A stretch of 40,032 nucleotides of DNA, taken from assembly GCA_021847645.1 (NCBI GenBank), contig JAJZQG010000058.1, forward strand, positions 1 to 40,032. Reading direction: 5' to 3'. Both the position numbers and the translations under genes were made by a program. Shown one piece after another: positions 1 to 8,166 of the stretch. Source of the stretch: Myxococcales bacterium. GTDB lineage: Bacteria; Myxococcota_A; Polyangia; Polyangiales; Polyangiaceae. The notes beneath the pieces are model-generated. The model searched no databases and was not told the DNA's origin. It was given only the letters and a program-made list of their open reading frames with translations. Positions within the stretch are counted from its first letter, which is position 1. Each line of letters opens with the position of its first letter.

Positions 1-2
1 CG

Positions 3-674
3 CCCGACGCGCGCGACCAGCCCCTGGCGCTGCGAGCGCGCCGCGATCCCACCTTCACCATCATGGCGGTCGGCCGTCTGGCTGCGGAGAAGCGTCAGGA
101 CCTGCTCATCGAGGCGGTGCGCCGCTCGCGGCACAACGAGCGGATCCGCCTGATCATCGCCGGCATGGGGCCGCGTGAACAGACGCTGCGTGAGCTCGCC
201 GCCAAGCTGCCCAACGGCGCCGCGGTCGGATTCCTTCCCAGAGATGTGTTGCTCTCGCAGCTGGCCAGTGCCGACTTGTTCGTGCATTGCAGCGAGGTCG
301 AGCTGGAAGGCATTGCCGTGCTCGAAGCCATGAGCCTGGCCGTTCCGGCGCTCGTCGCGGACGGTCCTGAGAGCGCGGCCGCCCAGTTTGCGATGGACGC
401 GCGCTTTCGGTTCCCGGCGGGTGATGTGGCTGCCCTCACGGCGAAGCTGGACGCTTTGCTCGATCGTCCGGCGCAGCTGGCTGGCGCGGGGAGGGCAGCG
501 CGGCAGTTCGTGCGTTCCCTCGACTTCAGTCAGAGTGTGGACAAGGTGGTCGACGTGTACCAGCGCCTTCTTGGCGGGAGTGTCGACCGTGGGGATCGAA
601 GCGATGGGGGCGAGGCGGAGTCTCGCCAGCCGGCGCTCGACGTGGAAGGCGCCCGCGAGCAGACAAGTCGTTAG
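3..674 (+). CDS. GT4-type glycosyltransferase, C-terminal part (5' end outside window)
   Basis: The reading frame is open from base 3, so the gene begins upstream; 223 residues are visible. They form the C-terminal Rossmann domain of a GT-B (group 1/GT4) glycosyltransferase, which transfers a sugar from a nucleotide donor onto a glycan or lipid at the inner face of the membrane. Diagnostic stretches are the opening strand 'FTIMAVGRLAAEKRQDLLIEA' type segment, the 'LIIAGMGP' strand, and the donor-binding E-x7-E motif in 'VELEGIAVLEAMSLAVP'. The last 30 or so residues (Gly/Asp/Arg-rich) lie beyond the normal fold and look unstructured. The acceptor cannot be told from this fragment. No polysaccharide genes follow it in the window, so any glycan locus it belongs to lies to the left. 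Confidence 0.85.
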   Translation, partial: PDARDQPLALRARRDPTFTIMAVGRLAAEKRQDLLIEAVRRSRHNERIRLIIAGMGPREQTLRELAAKLPNGAAVGFLPRDVLLSQLASADLFVHCSEVELEGIAVLEAMSLAVPALVADGPESAAAQFAMDARFRFPAGDVAALTAKLDALLDRPAQLAGAGRAARQFVRSLDFSQSVDKVVDVYQRLLGGSVDRGDRSDGGEAESRQPALDVEGAREQTSR

Positions 675-889
675 ACGTTAGAGTGGAGTTGGCCACGGCG
701 AGCTCGAGGACGTCAAGCCCTCGTGTGCATGGCCTGGGCCACGGCGGTCTGGTGCCGCGATATCTGGACTCGCCATTAGCACATCTGGGCCCCAGCCCGG
801 TCGGTTGCAGCGTCGGAGCCGCACGGGCCTCCGGCCAGAGCTGCCAACTCGCCCGCTCTGGCGCAGACTGTCAGCTTCCAAGAGATCCC

Positions 890-1423
890 ATGGTGATCGT
901 TCGGTTCCTCGCGATAGCGATCGGCGTGACCCCGTTGCTCGCGGGCTGCGGGGGCAAGGTCCGGCTCGACAGCGACCCAGACTCGCCGTCGTTGCCGCCT
1001 CTGCCGTCGCCCTGCGACGCCGCGATGAGCAGCATCGTTTGGACGGCTTGCGAGGGTGTCCCCAACCTCGTCAGGACCACGTCCATCATGTGCGCCCACG
1101 AAGTCGTGACCAAGGGGTGCGAAGAGACCTCGTCGGCGTATTGGGCGTGCCTGGCCACGCATGCAGCCGTCTGCGTCACCTCCGACGGCGGTGTGCCGAG
1201 CTCCATCGGCGCGTCGGTGACCGCGCCGGCGTGCGACGGCCGCCGCGACGAGATGTTTGCTTGTCTGTCATCCTGCGGTGCCTCGTATTCGTGCAGCGGA
1301 GAGGGCTGGAGCTCCTGCAGCTGCTGGGTCTCGCCCCCCGCCACCGGACAGGCGTGCTCCGCGTATCCGTCGAAGAACGAGGCGCTGCCGGATTGCAATA
1401 TAGCGTGCAGCGCGTGCGACTAA
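890..1423 (+). CDS. small cysteine-rich lipoprotein, unknown function
   Basis: This 177-residue protein starts with a lipoprotein signal, a hydrophobic run ending in the lipobox 'LLAGC' (lipidated Cys20), so it should be anchored in the inner or outer membrane facing out of the cytoplasm. I chose the ATG at 890 because it places the signal at the N-terminus; longer in-frame starts back to 683 only add a non-signal-like leader. After a Pro/Ser/Asp-rich linker (about residues 25-41) there are 16 further cysteines, an even number that suits about eight disulfides in a compact exported domain. This style is common in myxobacteria. I do not recognise the family. It stands alone: the genes on both sides are separated by more than 200 bases or lie on the other strand. 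Confidence 0.6.
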   Translation: MVIVRFLAIAIGVTPLLAGCGGKVRLDSDPDSPSLPPLPSPCDAAMSSIVWTACEGVPNLVRTTSIMCAHEVVTKGCEETSSAYWACLATHAAVCVTSDGGVPSSIGASVTAPACDGRRDEMFACLSSCGASYSCSGEGWSSCSCWVSPPATGQACSAYPSKNEALPDCNIACSACD

Positions 1424-1859
1424 TCCAGCCGATCTTCAGCATAGACAGCCGCTCGCTGGTGACCGCGGGCCGAGAGCAGTAGCGCACCAGCTGCTGGCGT
1501 CCCTTCCGATCGATCGCGCCAACGTGCACGTCTTCCTTATGTCGCCGTCCACGCTATTTGATGCTTGCGGGGCCTCGCTCGATCCGGCTGATTGATGCTC
1601 GGCGCATCCGGGGTCCTGAGCCCCCGCCGGAGGCATCCGTCCGCCCGTCGCCCGCAGACCTTTGCCGCCAGGGCGCGCAGGGCGTGTCAAGGGCGCCCCT
1701 GGCGCCGAGCGGAGCGAGGGAACCCTTGACGCGCCCGAGAACCCTGGCACTCGCACGAAGGCGACGGGCGGTCTGCCGGCCATCAAATAGCCGGACCTTC
1801 TCGCCATCAAACAGGTGGCTCCGTAACATCGAGACAGAGCGATGGGGCACCCTCGCCCG
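1424..1859. other. 436-base intergenic stretch between convergent genes
   Basis: Nothing here looks like a gene; the frames that stay open lack a signal sequence, a Shine-Dalgarno site and the regional codon bias. The notable content is the long inverted repeat at 1680-1736, described separately. There are also two short similar words, 'CCATCAAATAG' and 'CCATCAAACAG', about 24 bases apart near 1780-1815, with no evident role. Confidence 0.5.
1680..1736. repeat. long-loop inverted repeat (REP-like or terminator candidate)
   Basis: The arms GGGCGTGTCAAGGG (1680-1693) and CCCTTGACGCGCCC (1723-1736) pair at 13 of 14 positions around a 29-base loop. The loop region contains a direct repeat of the palindrome GGCGCC (1692-1697 and 1701-1706) and the word CGAGCGGAGCGAGG. 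The element lies between two convergent genes, where it could serve as a two-way terminator. Its elaborate form also resembles a dispersed extragenic palindrome. No second copy is apparent in this window. Confidence 0.5.
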
Positions 1860-2705
1860 CTACAGCGCTGCAATCGCCTTGTCCAGCGAGCTGAGCACGT
1901 CCTTCTGCACCTCCGCCATGAACGCGTCTGCGAATGTCAGCGCCGCAACCCTGGCGCGGGCTTGAACGAGCGGTTGCATGCTCGACGCCTGGTGCAATCT
2001 GGCAAGGGCATCGGCAACTACGGTGAGCGCCGCCAAGGGTACGGTCGGATCGGACAGCTCGCGCTCGAGCGCGTCCGCCGCTCGCGGGTCTGCGGTGTAC
2101 CCCAGCGCTTCGTAGATCTGAAGCACATTGCCCGGCGCGTCGGGCGCTCTTCGCGCTTTCTCCTGCGCCAGCAAGCTCAGCAATCGATCGGTGGCAATCC
2201 CCCGGTTGTCGGGGTCGGCTGCCCCGGCAATCTCGCCCAGCGCCTGGATGACCGCCCGCGCGCTGTCGGGCTGTGCCGCGACGTCGATCGCTGCAAGCGC
2301 CGGAATCGCTTCTACCGCTTTGCGCGCGCGAAGCCCGTCCGCCGAGTCCAACACCAGGTAGGGGTCGTCCGACGAGAGCCGCGCCATCAACGCGGGAATG
2401 CTCCTGTCGGAGAATCGATCGTCGTCCGGGACCGTTGTCCCGCTGCTGGGGGGAGCTCCCGCCGTGGGGATTGCCGACGGCGCGCCTGGCGGTCTCGTGA
2501 CAGCCACTGCTGCTGGCTTCTTCCTCGCGGGAGATTCATCGGTATCGACGGCGCGGGGTGCTTCGGCCAGGTGTGACGCCGTCGCCTTGACGGAAGCGCG
2601 CTCGGGGGATGCGTCCTGTGTGGAGCCCGGCCAAACGACGACGCCGACCAGGACCGCTGCCAACGCGCCTGCCAAGATGAAGGCCAATCGAGTCCCGTTG
2701 CTCAT
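1860..2705 (-). CDS. membrane-anchored HEAT-repeat-like protein
   Basis: This is a 281-residue protein with a single N-terminal hydrophobic segment (about residues 7-24, preceded by MSNGTR), then a Pro/Ala/Ser-rich linker to about residue 100, then an all-helical Ala/Leu-rich domain to the end. The helical part has the paired-helix rhythm of HEAT/PBS-type repeats ('SIPALMARLSSDDPYLVLDS', 'ALERELSDPTVPLAALTVVA', 'SMQPLVQARARVAAL'), a fold that usually binds other proteins. The start was placed at 2705 because it puts the hydrophobic segment directly after a short charged N-terminus; upstream in-frame starts add a leader without signal character. It should be tethered to the inner membrane with its repeats in the periplasm. 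The gene follows the GH104 lipoprotein on the same strand after 96 bases and may be cotranscribed. Confidence 0.6.
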   Translation of the reverse strand: MSNGTRLAFILAGALAAVLVGVVVWPGSTQDASPERASVKATASHLAEAPRAVDTDESPARKKPAAVAVTRPPGAPSAIPTAGAPPSSGTTVPDDDRFSDRSIPALMARLSSDDPYLVLDSADGLRARKAVEAIPALAAIDVAAQPDSARAVIQALGEIAGAADPDNRGIATDRLLSLLAQEKARRAPDAPGNVLQIYEALGYTADPRAADALERELSDPTVPLAALTVVADALARLHQASSMQPLVQARARVAALTFADAFMAEVQKDVLSSLDKAIAAL

Positions 2706-2801
2706 GATGCACTTTCGACTCGACGTCGTCGGAATCGCGGAGCTGTACCTGGAAACACGGCTGGCAGCGCGGTTGGGCACGGCAGCCCCATCCGGCGAGC
2801 C

Positions 2802-3698
2802 CTACCCGCCGGAAACAAGGCTGCTCACCGCGCCGGTGTAGAAGGCCCACATCTGCGATTGAGTCTTGGTCGGTTGTCCATAGCGTCCGGGCGGCAGCGA
2901 CGCCCACTCGTAGGAGAGCTTCGACATCGCGTTGCTGAACTCCGCGGCAGTCATCGCGCGCGTTTGCGGCACGGTCACATGGCGCACCGTGTTGATGAGG
3001 TATTGCCCCGCGCGCTCCTGGTTCTCGGGCTCGAACGACGACAGCTGCAGCGCGCCCTTCACCCCGTTCCACGTTGTCGTCAGAAACTGGTAGCGTCCGG
3101 CTGCCGTGGAGCACGAGCTCCCGTAGGCGATACACTGGTTGGGGTGCGACTGGCAGCTCGACATCAGGTGGAAGTCAAACATCACGTCGTAGCCGTCGTG
3201 CGAGTAGTTCCGCGTCCCCTCGGCATACGCGATGCTGTCGTGCAGGGCTTTCTCGTAGAGCACGACCGCGTCCAAGGCGCGAGCCGGGTCGCACGTCGCT
3301 CCGCTCGCGCTACCCGAGCCACTCGAGCCACCCGTGCTGCCCGTGCTGACGAGCTTGAGATACTTGCCGAACGCCCATCCCGTTTTGCCTGACGGGGCCT
3401 GCACGTGGATCCACCCGGTCTGACCACTGTTCTCCACGACCAGGAGCTCGTCGTCGAGATAGACCAGACCGACGACGGAGTACGACGTTCCTCCGCCTGA
3501 GCGAAGATTGAGGACGGATGCGGTCACCCGCATCGTGGACCCGGCGGCCACGGGGTTCGCTACGACTGCCTCGGAGTCGAGTGCTGCAAGCTCGCCGGGA
3601 CTGAAGGGGTCCTGTCCGCCGGCTGCGCTGCAGCCCACCGCCGTCAATGCGGCAAGGGCCAGCGTGATCGCTCCATGCTTCGTGCGGCTGGTCGTCAT
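2802..3698 (-). CDS. SH3b + GH104 (lambda-lysozyme-type) lytic transglycosylase lipoprotein
   Basis: This 298-residue protein has a lipoprotein-like signal ('TAVGC', Cys23), an SH3b wall-binding domain at about residues 56-117 ('SVLNLRSGGGTSYSVVG', 'TGWIHV', 'GWAFGKYLKL'), a Gly/Ser linker (118-134), and a catalytic domain from about 148 to 295. The last closely follows phage lambda endolysin R (GH104): 'AYAEGT' with the catalytic Glu at about residue 160, 'HDGYDV', 'TAAGRYQFLTTTW' (lambda has GAGRYQLLSRWW) and 'ASLPPGRYGQ' (lambda ASLPGAGYGQ). Enzymes of this type cleave peptidoglycan by lytic transglycosylation, leaving 1,6-anhydroMurNAc. The start at 3698 has a GAGAGG-type Shine-Dalgarno about seven bases upstream. 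No other phage gene is nearby, so it looks like a domesticated wall enzyme for self-wall remodelling or prey lysis (inference). Confidence 0.82.
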   Translation of the reverse strand: MTTSRTKHGAITLALAALTAVGCSAAGGQDPFSPGELAALDSEAVVANPVAAGSTMRVTASVLNLRSGGGTSYSVVGLVYLDDELLVVENSGQTGWIHVQAPSGKTGWAFGKYLKLVSTGSTGGSSGSGSASGATCDPARALDAVVLYEKALHDSIAYAEGTRNYSHDGYDVMFDFHLMSSCQSHPNQCIAYGSSCSTAAGRYQFLTTTWNGVKGALQLSSFEPENQERAGQYLINTVRHVTVPQTRAMTAAEFSNAMSKLSYEWASLPPGRYGQPTKTQSQMWAFYTGAVSSLVSGG

Positions 3699-4144
3699 GC
3701 CTCTCGCGATATGCAAGCGTCGAACCAAGGCGCGATGCGGAACGATCGCATGTGCTTCCCAGGGATCTGCTCACCTTCTCCCCGCAGGCAACGCGCGCGA
3801 CGGACACTCACCCTCACAGGTTGTGCAGCGACACGCGCAAGTTGTGCAACCGATCCGAGCCCGCGTGCGGGCACCATCACCACCGTGCTGTACGCGCGAG
3901 AGCGTCCACACAAGCCTATGTGCCCAGCGCGCTGCCGGTTGACCAACCTTCACGCCGCCGACCCTACCGCATCTGGTCCAGATTCGTGCTACGCGGACCA
4001 AGCATCGCCATGGCGGGCGACAAGAAATCGTCATGGGAACGCTTTTCTTGTTGCGCACGCCATCCTACCATGTAAGAAAGACTGTCGTCACTCGCTGGTG
4101 AGTTACTTTCACGCCGGCCTCCCGCCGGCCTGGAGATGGACGCC
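3699..4144. promoter_or_regulatory. 446-base divergent intergenic region with paired GTTGTGCA direct repeat
   Basis: The region separates the GH104 lipoprotein (minus) from the lipoprotein at 4145 (plus) and must hold promoters for both. An exact 8-base word, GTTGTGCA, occurs at 3820-3827 and 3841-3848, offset by 21 bases (two helical turns), as expected for tandem binding of one regulator on one DNA face. The part nearest 4145 (about 4018-4085) is visibly AT-richer than the surroundings. It contains TTGTTG followed after 17 bases by TGTAAG, a weak -35/-10 candidate. No coding frame here is convincing. Confidence 0.35.
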
Positions 4145-5230
4145 ATGACAGCTCGTACCCGCTTCGCTCTCGTCGCGTTGCCCCTCCTACTCTCCGCTTG
4201 CACCGTGGGCACCGCTTCCCCGACGGACGAGGCCGGCGCCGTCGCCGCCAATGCGCCGCTGGTCGGCGTCGATGGTTCCGGCGACACCGCCGATGGCGGC
4301 TGCGAAATCGTGCTGCGGTCCATGGCGCGGATTCCGAACAACACGGGCGGCTACGTGACCAACAACGGCACCTGGGTCTGGCGTGCCGTTCTCGACGTGT
4401 CCGACTTGGCGCTGGCCGACGGAGCAACGCCGGCGGTGCTCTACCAGCCGCCGAACCAGGATTGGAAGTCCGTCGCGGCAGTCGCACAGACCAGCAGCGG
4501 CGGCTTCACGCGGTTCATCGCCGACGTGTGGGAAGGCATGCCGGCCGAGGGCATGAGCGGCACGGCGCTTCGCAACACGCATGTACCGGTGATTCCGTAC
4601 TTGAAGCTGACGGAAGGCGGCCGCCTGTTCGATCACAATCGCATCGCCGACCCCATGGGCTCCTATGTCATCAGCGGCGACGCAGGCCTGGCCGTCGGCG
4701 AGGATTCGTCGGTGTGCGCGGCAGCGCCGGGCGCGAGCAGCCCTCCGGTCGGGTGGATGGGTAATGCGGTAGCCGCAATCGGCCGCGACGGCGGCGGAGC
4801 GTGCGACGGAGTGCCGCTGAACGGCGGTTTCATCTACGACACCTGGACGCGCCAGCAGGCGACACGCCGCAACGTGTGCTTCGAGGTCTGGCAGCAGGGC
4901 GTGACAGACTGGAACAACCCGGACCTGTGGCGTCAGGTCGATGTGCAAGTGCACTATCGATACGGCTCGGGGCAAGCGTGGCAGACCGCTTACGTGCCTA
5001 TCTTCGACCACGTGGGGAATAACGCCCGCTACGCGCTCGACCTGGGCACCCTGGACCCGTTCCGGCCCAACTACTGCACGACGGAGCCCTACACGAAGAC
5101 CGCGGACGGCCAGTACGACGAAGCCGACATGGAGTTCTACTTCACCGCGAACGGCTCAGCGCTGCGCACGTCGAGCAACGCGGACTTCCAGGGCACGTAC
5201 CAGGACTACCCGACGAATCACTGTCCCTGA
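4145..5230 (+). CDS. lipoprotein, DUF6209-like, unknown function
   Basis: This 361-residue protein starts with a textbook lipoprotein signal, MTARTRF then a Leu-rich run ending 'LLLSAC' (Cys19). I chose ATG 4145 over ATG 4136 because the GGAG at about 4131-4134 lies nine bases from the former but touches the latter. The mature part looks like a beta-rich secreted domain, with recurring Trp/Tyr/Asn-rich strands ('NNGTWVWRAVLDVSD', 'QVDVQVHYRYGSGQAWQ') and a few cysteines. It resembles the myxobacterial DUF6209 family; that assignment is from memory of the family's appearance, not a search. No catalytic motif is visible. It is transcribed alone, divergent from the GH104 gene, and convergent with the next gene across a strong hairpin. 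Confidence 0.6.
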   Translation: MTARTRFALVALPLLLSACTVGTASPTDEAGAVAANAPLVGVDGSGDTADGGCEIVLRSMARIPNNTGGYVTNNGTWVWRAVLDVSDLALADGATPAVLYQPPNQDWKSVAAVAQTSSGGFTRFIADVWEGMPAEGMSGTALRNTHVPVIPYLKLTEGGRLFDHNRIADPMGSYVISGDAGLAVGEDSSVCAAAPGASSPPVGWMGNAVAAIGRDGGGACDGVPLNGGFIYDTWTRQQATRRNVCFEVWQQGVTDWNNPDLWRQVDVQVHYRYGSGQAWQTAYVPIFDHVGNNARYALDLGTLDPFRPNYCTTEPYTKTADGQYDEADMEFYFTANGSALRTSSNADFQGTYQDYPTNHCP

Positions 5231-5395
5231 ACGCCGCGCGGGAACGCCTGCACGACAGACCTCTTGCTCGGGAACCGGAGACGGTCGGGCGCACAGCTGC
5301 GCATAGCCAAGCCGGCGGTGGGGATCGTCGCTGATTGAGGCGTCAACGGGAGTGCGAGCGTGCGGTGGGACGAGCGCGACCGAGCGCTGCGGCCA

Positions 5396-5423
5396 GGCCC
5401 CGACGCGATCGCCGGTCGGGGCC
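5396..5423. terminator. perfect 9-bp hairpin between convergent genes
   Basis: GGCCCCGAC (5396-5404) and GTCGGGGCC (5415-5423) pair perfectly around the 10-base loop GCGATCGCCG. The hairpin lies 10 bases past the stop of the minus-strand gene ending at 5434 and 165 bases past the plus-strand gene ending at 5230. No T-tract follows on either side, which is usual for terminators in very GC-rich genomes, so its role is inferred from position and stem strength. Confidence 0.6.
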
Positions 5424-5433
5424 CGTCACGCGT

Positions 5434-8166
5434 TTACTGCTCTACGCAATAGAGCGCCAGGCTGAGCGACCCGCAGATGCCCGCGGAGCCGGCTCCTCCC
5501 ATCGATAGCCCCGCCCAGCGATAGTCGGTCTCGGCTGCTTGCCCGATGGTTCCCGACCCGGACCCCGTCCAGTCGGTGCACGTGTCATTGTGGACGGAGA
5601 CCGTGCCGTCGCAATTCGTTCCTGTCCACGTGTAGTACGAGTAGGGCGTCATCTTCTCCGTGAGGCCAATGGGCGCCGCGATGGTGCAGTCCGTGAGGTC
5701 GGCCCACGACGTGGCGATCTGGGTTCCGTCCATCAAGACGAAGGAGCCATCCTTGGTGAACGACGTCGCCGGCGAGGTGGTCGAGTCCGCAATCCACGCC
5801 TTGAACGTCTTGCCGACGAGCTTCGGGACGGCGTTGGCCAGGTTCTGGCAAAGCGCGTTGGCAGCCGCCACGCCGCCGGTCGGCGCCGTGCTGGTGCTGG
5901 ACACGAAGATGATGCGGGGGCGGGGTCCGCACACGCCACCGTTGCAGTTGTTGCCGAGGCATTGGCTGTTGCGGGTGCAGGTCGCACCCTCGCCGAGAGG
6001 AACCTGGCACGCGCCGCCCGAAACACCGTCGCACCACAATCCGGTCGTGCACAGGGCGTCGCCGGCCGCATCGTTGGTTCCACAGCCCGTCGCGCATGCG
6101 GTCGCGCTCGCGCACATCAGATTGCTTGCGCACGCCACGGGTGCGCCGGGCGCCGAGCAGCTGCCCGCGCTGTCGCAAAGCGGCGCCGGGGTGAGCATGT
6201 TGCCGCTGCACGCCGGGGCGCCGCAGGTTGTTGCATTCGACGGGTATTGACACGCGCCGGTCGAGTCGCAACCGGTGGCGCCGCAGACTCCGCCGGTGGT
6301 GCAGGGCGCGGCGCAGCAGTTGCCCGAGCCGTTGACGCCGCACACGCCGCTGGTGCACTGGTTGTTACCCGTGCAGGCCACGCCGGGGGCGAGGTCGGGC
6401 ACGCATACGCCGCCGTCGCAATGGTCGGTTGCGGACTGGCAATCGGTGTCCAACGAGCACGAGGTCTTGCAGGAGACGCTGTCGGCGCACGTCAATCCGC
6501 CGGGGCAGGAGATGGGTGTGCCCGGCGTGCAGCTGCCCGCGCCATTGCACGTTCCGGCAGGGGTGAAGACGCCGTTGGTACACGAGGCCGCGCCGCACGA
6601 GGTACTGCCGGTCGGGTACGCGCACGCGCCGGTGGTGTCGCAGTCGGTTGCGCCGCAGGCACCCGTCGTGGTGCACGTCGCGGCGCAGCAGTGACCGGAG
6701 CCCGTCGCTCCGCACACGCCGGTGACGCACTCGTTGTTGGCGGTGCACGCCGTTCCGCCCGCTTCCTTCGCCACGCACGTGCCGCTTGCGCCCGGAGTCG
6801 AGCAGTAGAAGCCGCTTCCGACGCAATCGCTATCCAAGCCGCACGCCGTCTTGCACGACGCTGCATCTGCGCAGATCAGCCCTCCAGCGCAGGCGGTCGG
6901 CGTGGCGGCGACGCAGGTTCCGTTGCCGTCGCAGAGGCGCTGCGCGGTGAGCGCGGCGTTGCTGCAGCTCTGGGCGGCGCAAACGGTCGTCGACGAATAC
7001 TTCGCGCAGGCGCTGCCGTCGGCGAGGCACTGGCCCGTGGTTCCGCAAGTGCTCGCGCCTTCGTCGGAGCAGGAGGTCTGGCAGCACACGCTGTCGGTGC
7101 CGCCCGCGCTCGGCACGCATGCGCCGCTGAGGCACTGGTCGTTGGCCGTGCACAAGTTCCCATTGGGCCGGAGCGCGCACAACCCGCTACCGTTGCAGTA
7201 GCCGCTCTTGCAGTCTGCCGGCAGCGTGCACTTCTTGCCCAGGTCGCACGTCTTGCCTGCCGCGTCGCACAGCACGCCGCCGCAGTCGATGTCGGTCTCC
7301 TCGCCGTCCTGCTTCTGGTCGCTACACGAGACGCACGTCCCCGGGTCGCCGTAGCAGGCGTTGCTCTCGCAATCGGCATTGGCGGTGCACGCCAAGCCGT
7401 CGGCGCACTTCGGGCAGGCCGCCGCGCCCCCGTAGCCGGTGCCGCCGCAGTCGACATCGGTTTCGTTGCCGTTCTTGACCTGATCGTCGCACGCGGGAAC
7501 GGCGCAGAGCTTGTCGGTTCCGCAAATCTTGCTCTTGCAGTCTCCATTGACCAGGCACTTGAGATTGTCGCCGCAGGGAGCGCAGGAGGCGCCGCCACAA
7601 TCGACGTCGGTTTCGTCGGCGTCGAGGATCGAATCGTTGCAGTGCTCCTGGACGCAAATCCCGGCGCCGTCGCAGACCGTGCCGCTATTGTCGGTACAGC
7701 TCGTCCCCTTCGCAGCATTGGTCGTGGTGCAACAGCCGTCGGTGCAGTCGGCCACCACGCACGTGGTGCCGGGGTCTGGGCAGTCGGTGGCCACGCTGCA
7801 GGAGGTTCCGCCGTCGCAGCTGCCAGCGGCGCCCGCGCTGCCGCCCGCTCCCGCGTTGCCAGCGGCGCCCGCGCTGCCGCCCCCTCCCGCGTTGCCTGCG
7901 GCGCCCGCGCTGCCGCCCGCTCCCGCGTTGCCAGCGGCGCCCGCGTTGCCAGCGGCGCCCGCGTTGCCAGCGGCGCCCGCGTTGCCAGCGGCGCCCGCGT
8001 TGCCGCCAGTGCCGGCGTCCGTACCTCCGCCGGTACCGCCCGTGCCGACCTGGTCAGCGGGGATCTTTTCCCGATCGACCGAGGCGACGAGCTCGCAGGC
8101 GCCGAGCCCGGCCACGACCGAGAGAATCATGCCGAAACGAAAGGCTGTCGACTTCGCAGGATTCAT
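5434..8166 (-). CDS. large Cys-rich surface lipoprotein with Gly/Ala/Asn repeats and C-terminal DUF1554-like domain
   Basis: This 910-residue protein has a lipoprotein signal ending 'GLGAC' (Cys24). Next is a low-complexity tether (about 41-116) made of NAGAAG/SAGAAG hexapeptides. About residues 185-330 hold three copies of the motif 'ETDVDCGG...C..C...C' ('ETDVDCGGASCAPCG', 'GNETDVDCGGTGYGG', 'EETDIDCGG'). About residues 360-745 hold long tandem Cys-rich units of roughly 110 residues with recurring 'CCAATCTT', 'GACGATDCDTTGACAYP', 'CNGAGSC' and 'CADSVSCKT' elements. The end (749-910, 'IIFVSSTSTAPTGGVAAANA', 'FKAWIADSTTSPATSF', 'YRWAGLSMGG') matches the DUF1554 type known from Leptospira and myxobacteria, a C-type-lectin-like secreted domain. 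The whole suggests a cell-surface stalk with a distal binding head; the ligand is unknown. An AAGG-type Shine-Dalgarno precedes the ATG. Promoter sequences are not evident. Confidence 0.8.
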   Translation of the reverse strand: MNPAKSTAFRFGMILSVVAGLGACELVASVDREKIPADQVGTGGTGGGTDAGTGGNAGAAGNAGAAGNAGAAGNAGAAGNAGAGGSAGAAGNAGGGGSAGAAGNAGAGGSAGAAGSCDGGTSCSVATDCPDPGTTCVVADCTDGCCTTTNAAKGTSCTDNSGTVCDGAGICVQEHCNDSILDADETDVDCGGASCAPCGDNLKCLVNGDCKSKICGTDKLCAVPACDDQVKNGNETDVDCGGTGYGGAAACPKCADGLACTANADCESNACYGDPGTCVSCSDQKQDGEETDIDCGGVLCDAAGKTCDLGKKCTLPADCKSGYCNGSGLCALRPNGNLCTANDQCLSGACVPSAGGTDSVCCQTSCSDEGASTCGTTGQCLADGSACAKYSSTTVCAAQSCSNAALTAQRLCDGNGTCVAATPTACAGGLICADAASCKTACGLDSDCVGSGFYCSTPGASGTCVAKEAGGTACTANNECVTGVCGATGSGHCCAATCTTTGACGATDCDTTGACAYPTGSTSCGAASCTNGVFTPAGTCNGAGSCTPGTPISCPGGLTCADSVSCKTSCSLDTDCQSATDHCDGGVCVPDLAPGVACTGNNQCTSGVCGVNGSGNCCAAPCTTGGVCGATGCDSTGACQYPSNATTCGAPACSGNMLTPAPLCDSAGSCSAPGAPVACASNLMCASATACATGCGTNDAAGDALCTTGLWCDGVSGGACQVPLGEGATCTRNSQCLGNNCNGGVCGPRPRIIFVSSTSTAPTGGVAAANALCQNLANAVPKLVGKTFKAWIADSTTSPATSFTKDGSFVLMDGTQIATSWADLTDCTIAAPIGLTEKMTPYSYYTWTGTNCDGTVSVHNDTCTDWTGSGSGTIGQAAETDYRWAGLSMGGAGSAGICGSLSLALYCVEQ
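7819..8001 (-). repeat. tandem 18-bp coding repeat (NAGAAG/SAGAAG units)
   Basis: Within the lipoprotein gene, about ten in-frame 18-bp units encode Asn/Ser-Ala-Gly-Ala-Ala-Gly. On the plus strand the unit reads GCGTTGCCAGCGGCGCCC. The units nearest the N-terminus are almost identical at the DNA level, while those further on carry Ser-for-Asn and Gly-for-Ala variants. Near-identical in-frame units of this kind can gain or lose copies by slippage without breaking the frame, so tether length is likely to vary between strains. Confidence 0.85.

Noticed and set aside
2802..3698. Prophage remnant suggested by the lambda-type lysozyme domain
   Set aside because: No integrase, capsid, tail, holin or spanin genes flank it, and the protein has a lipoprotein signal and SH3b domain with host-like codon use.
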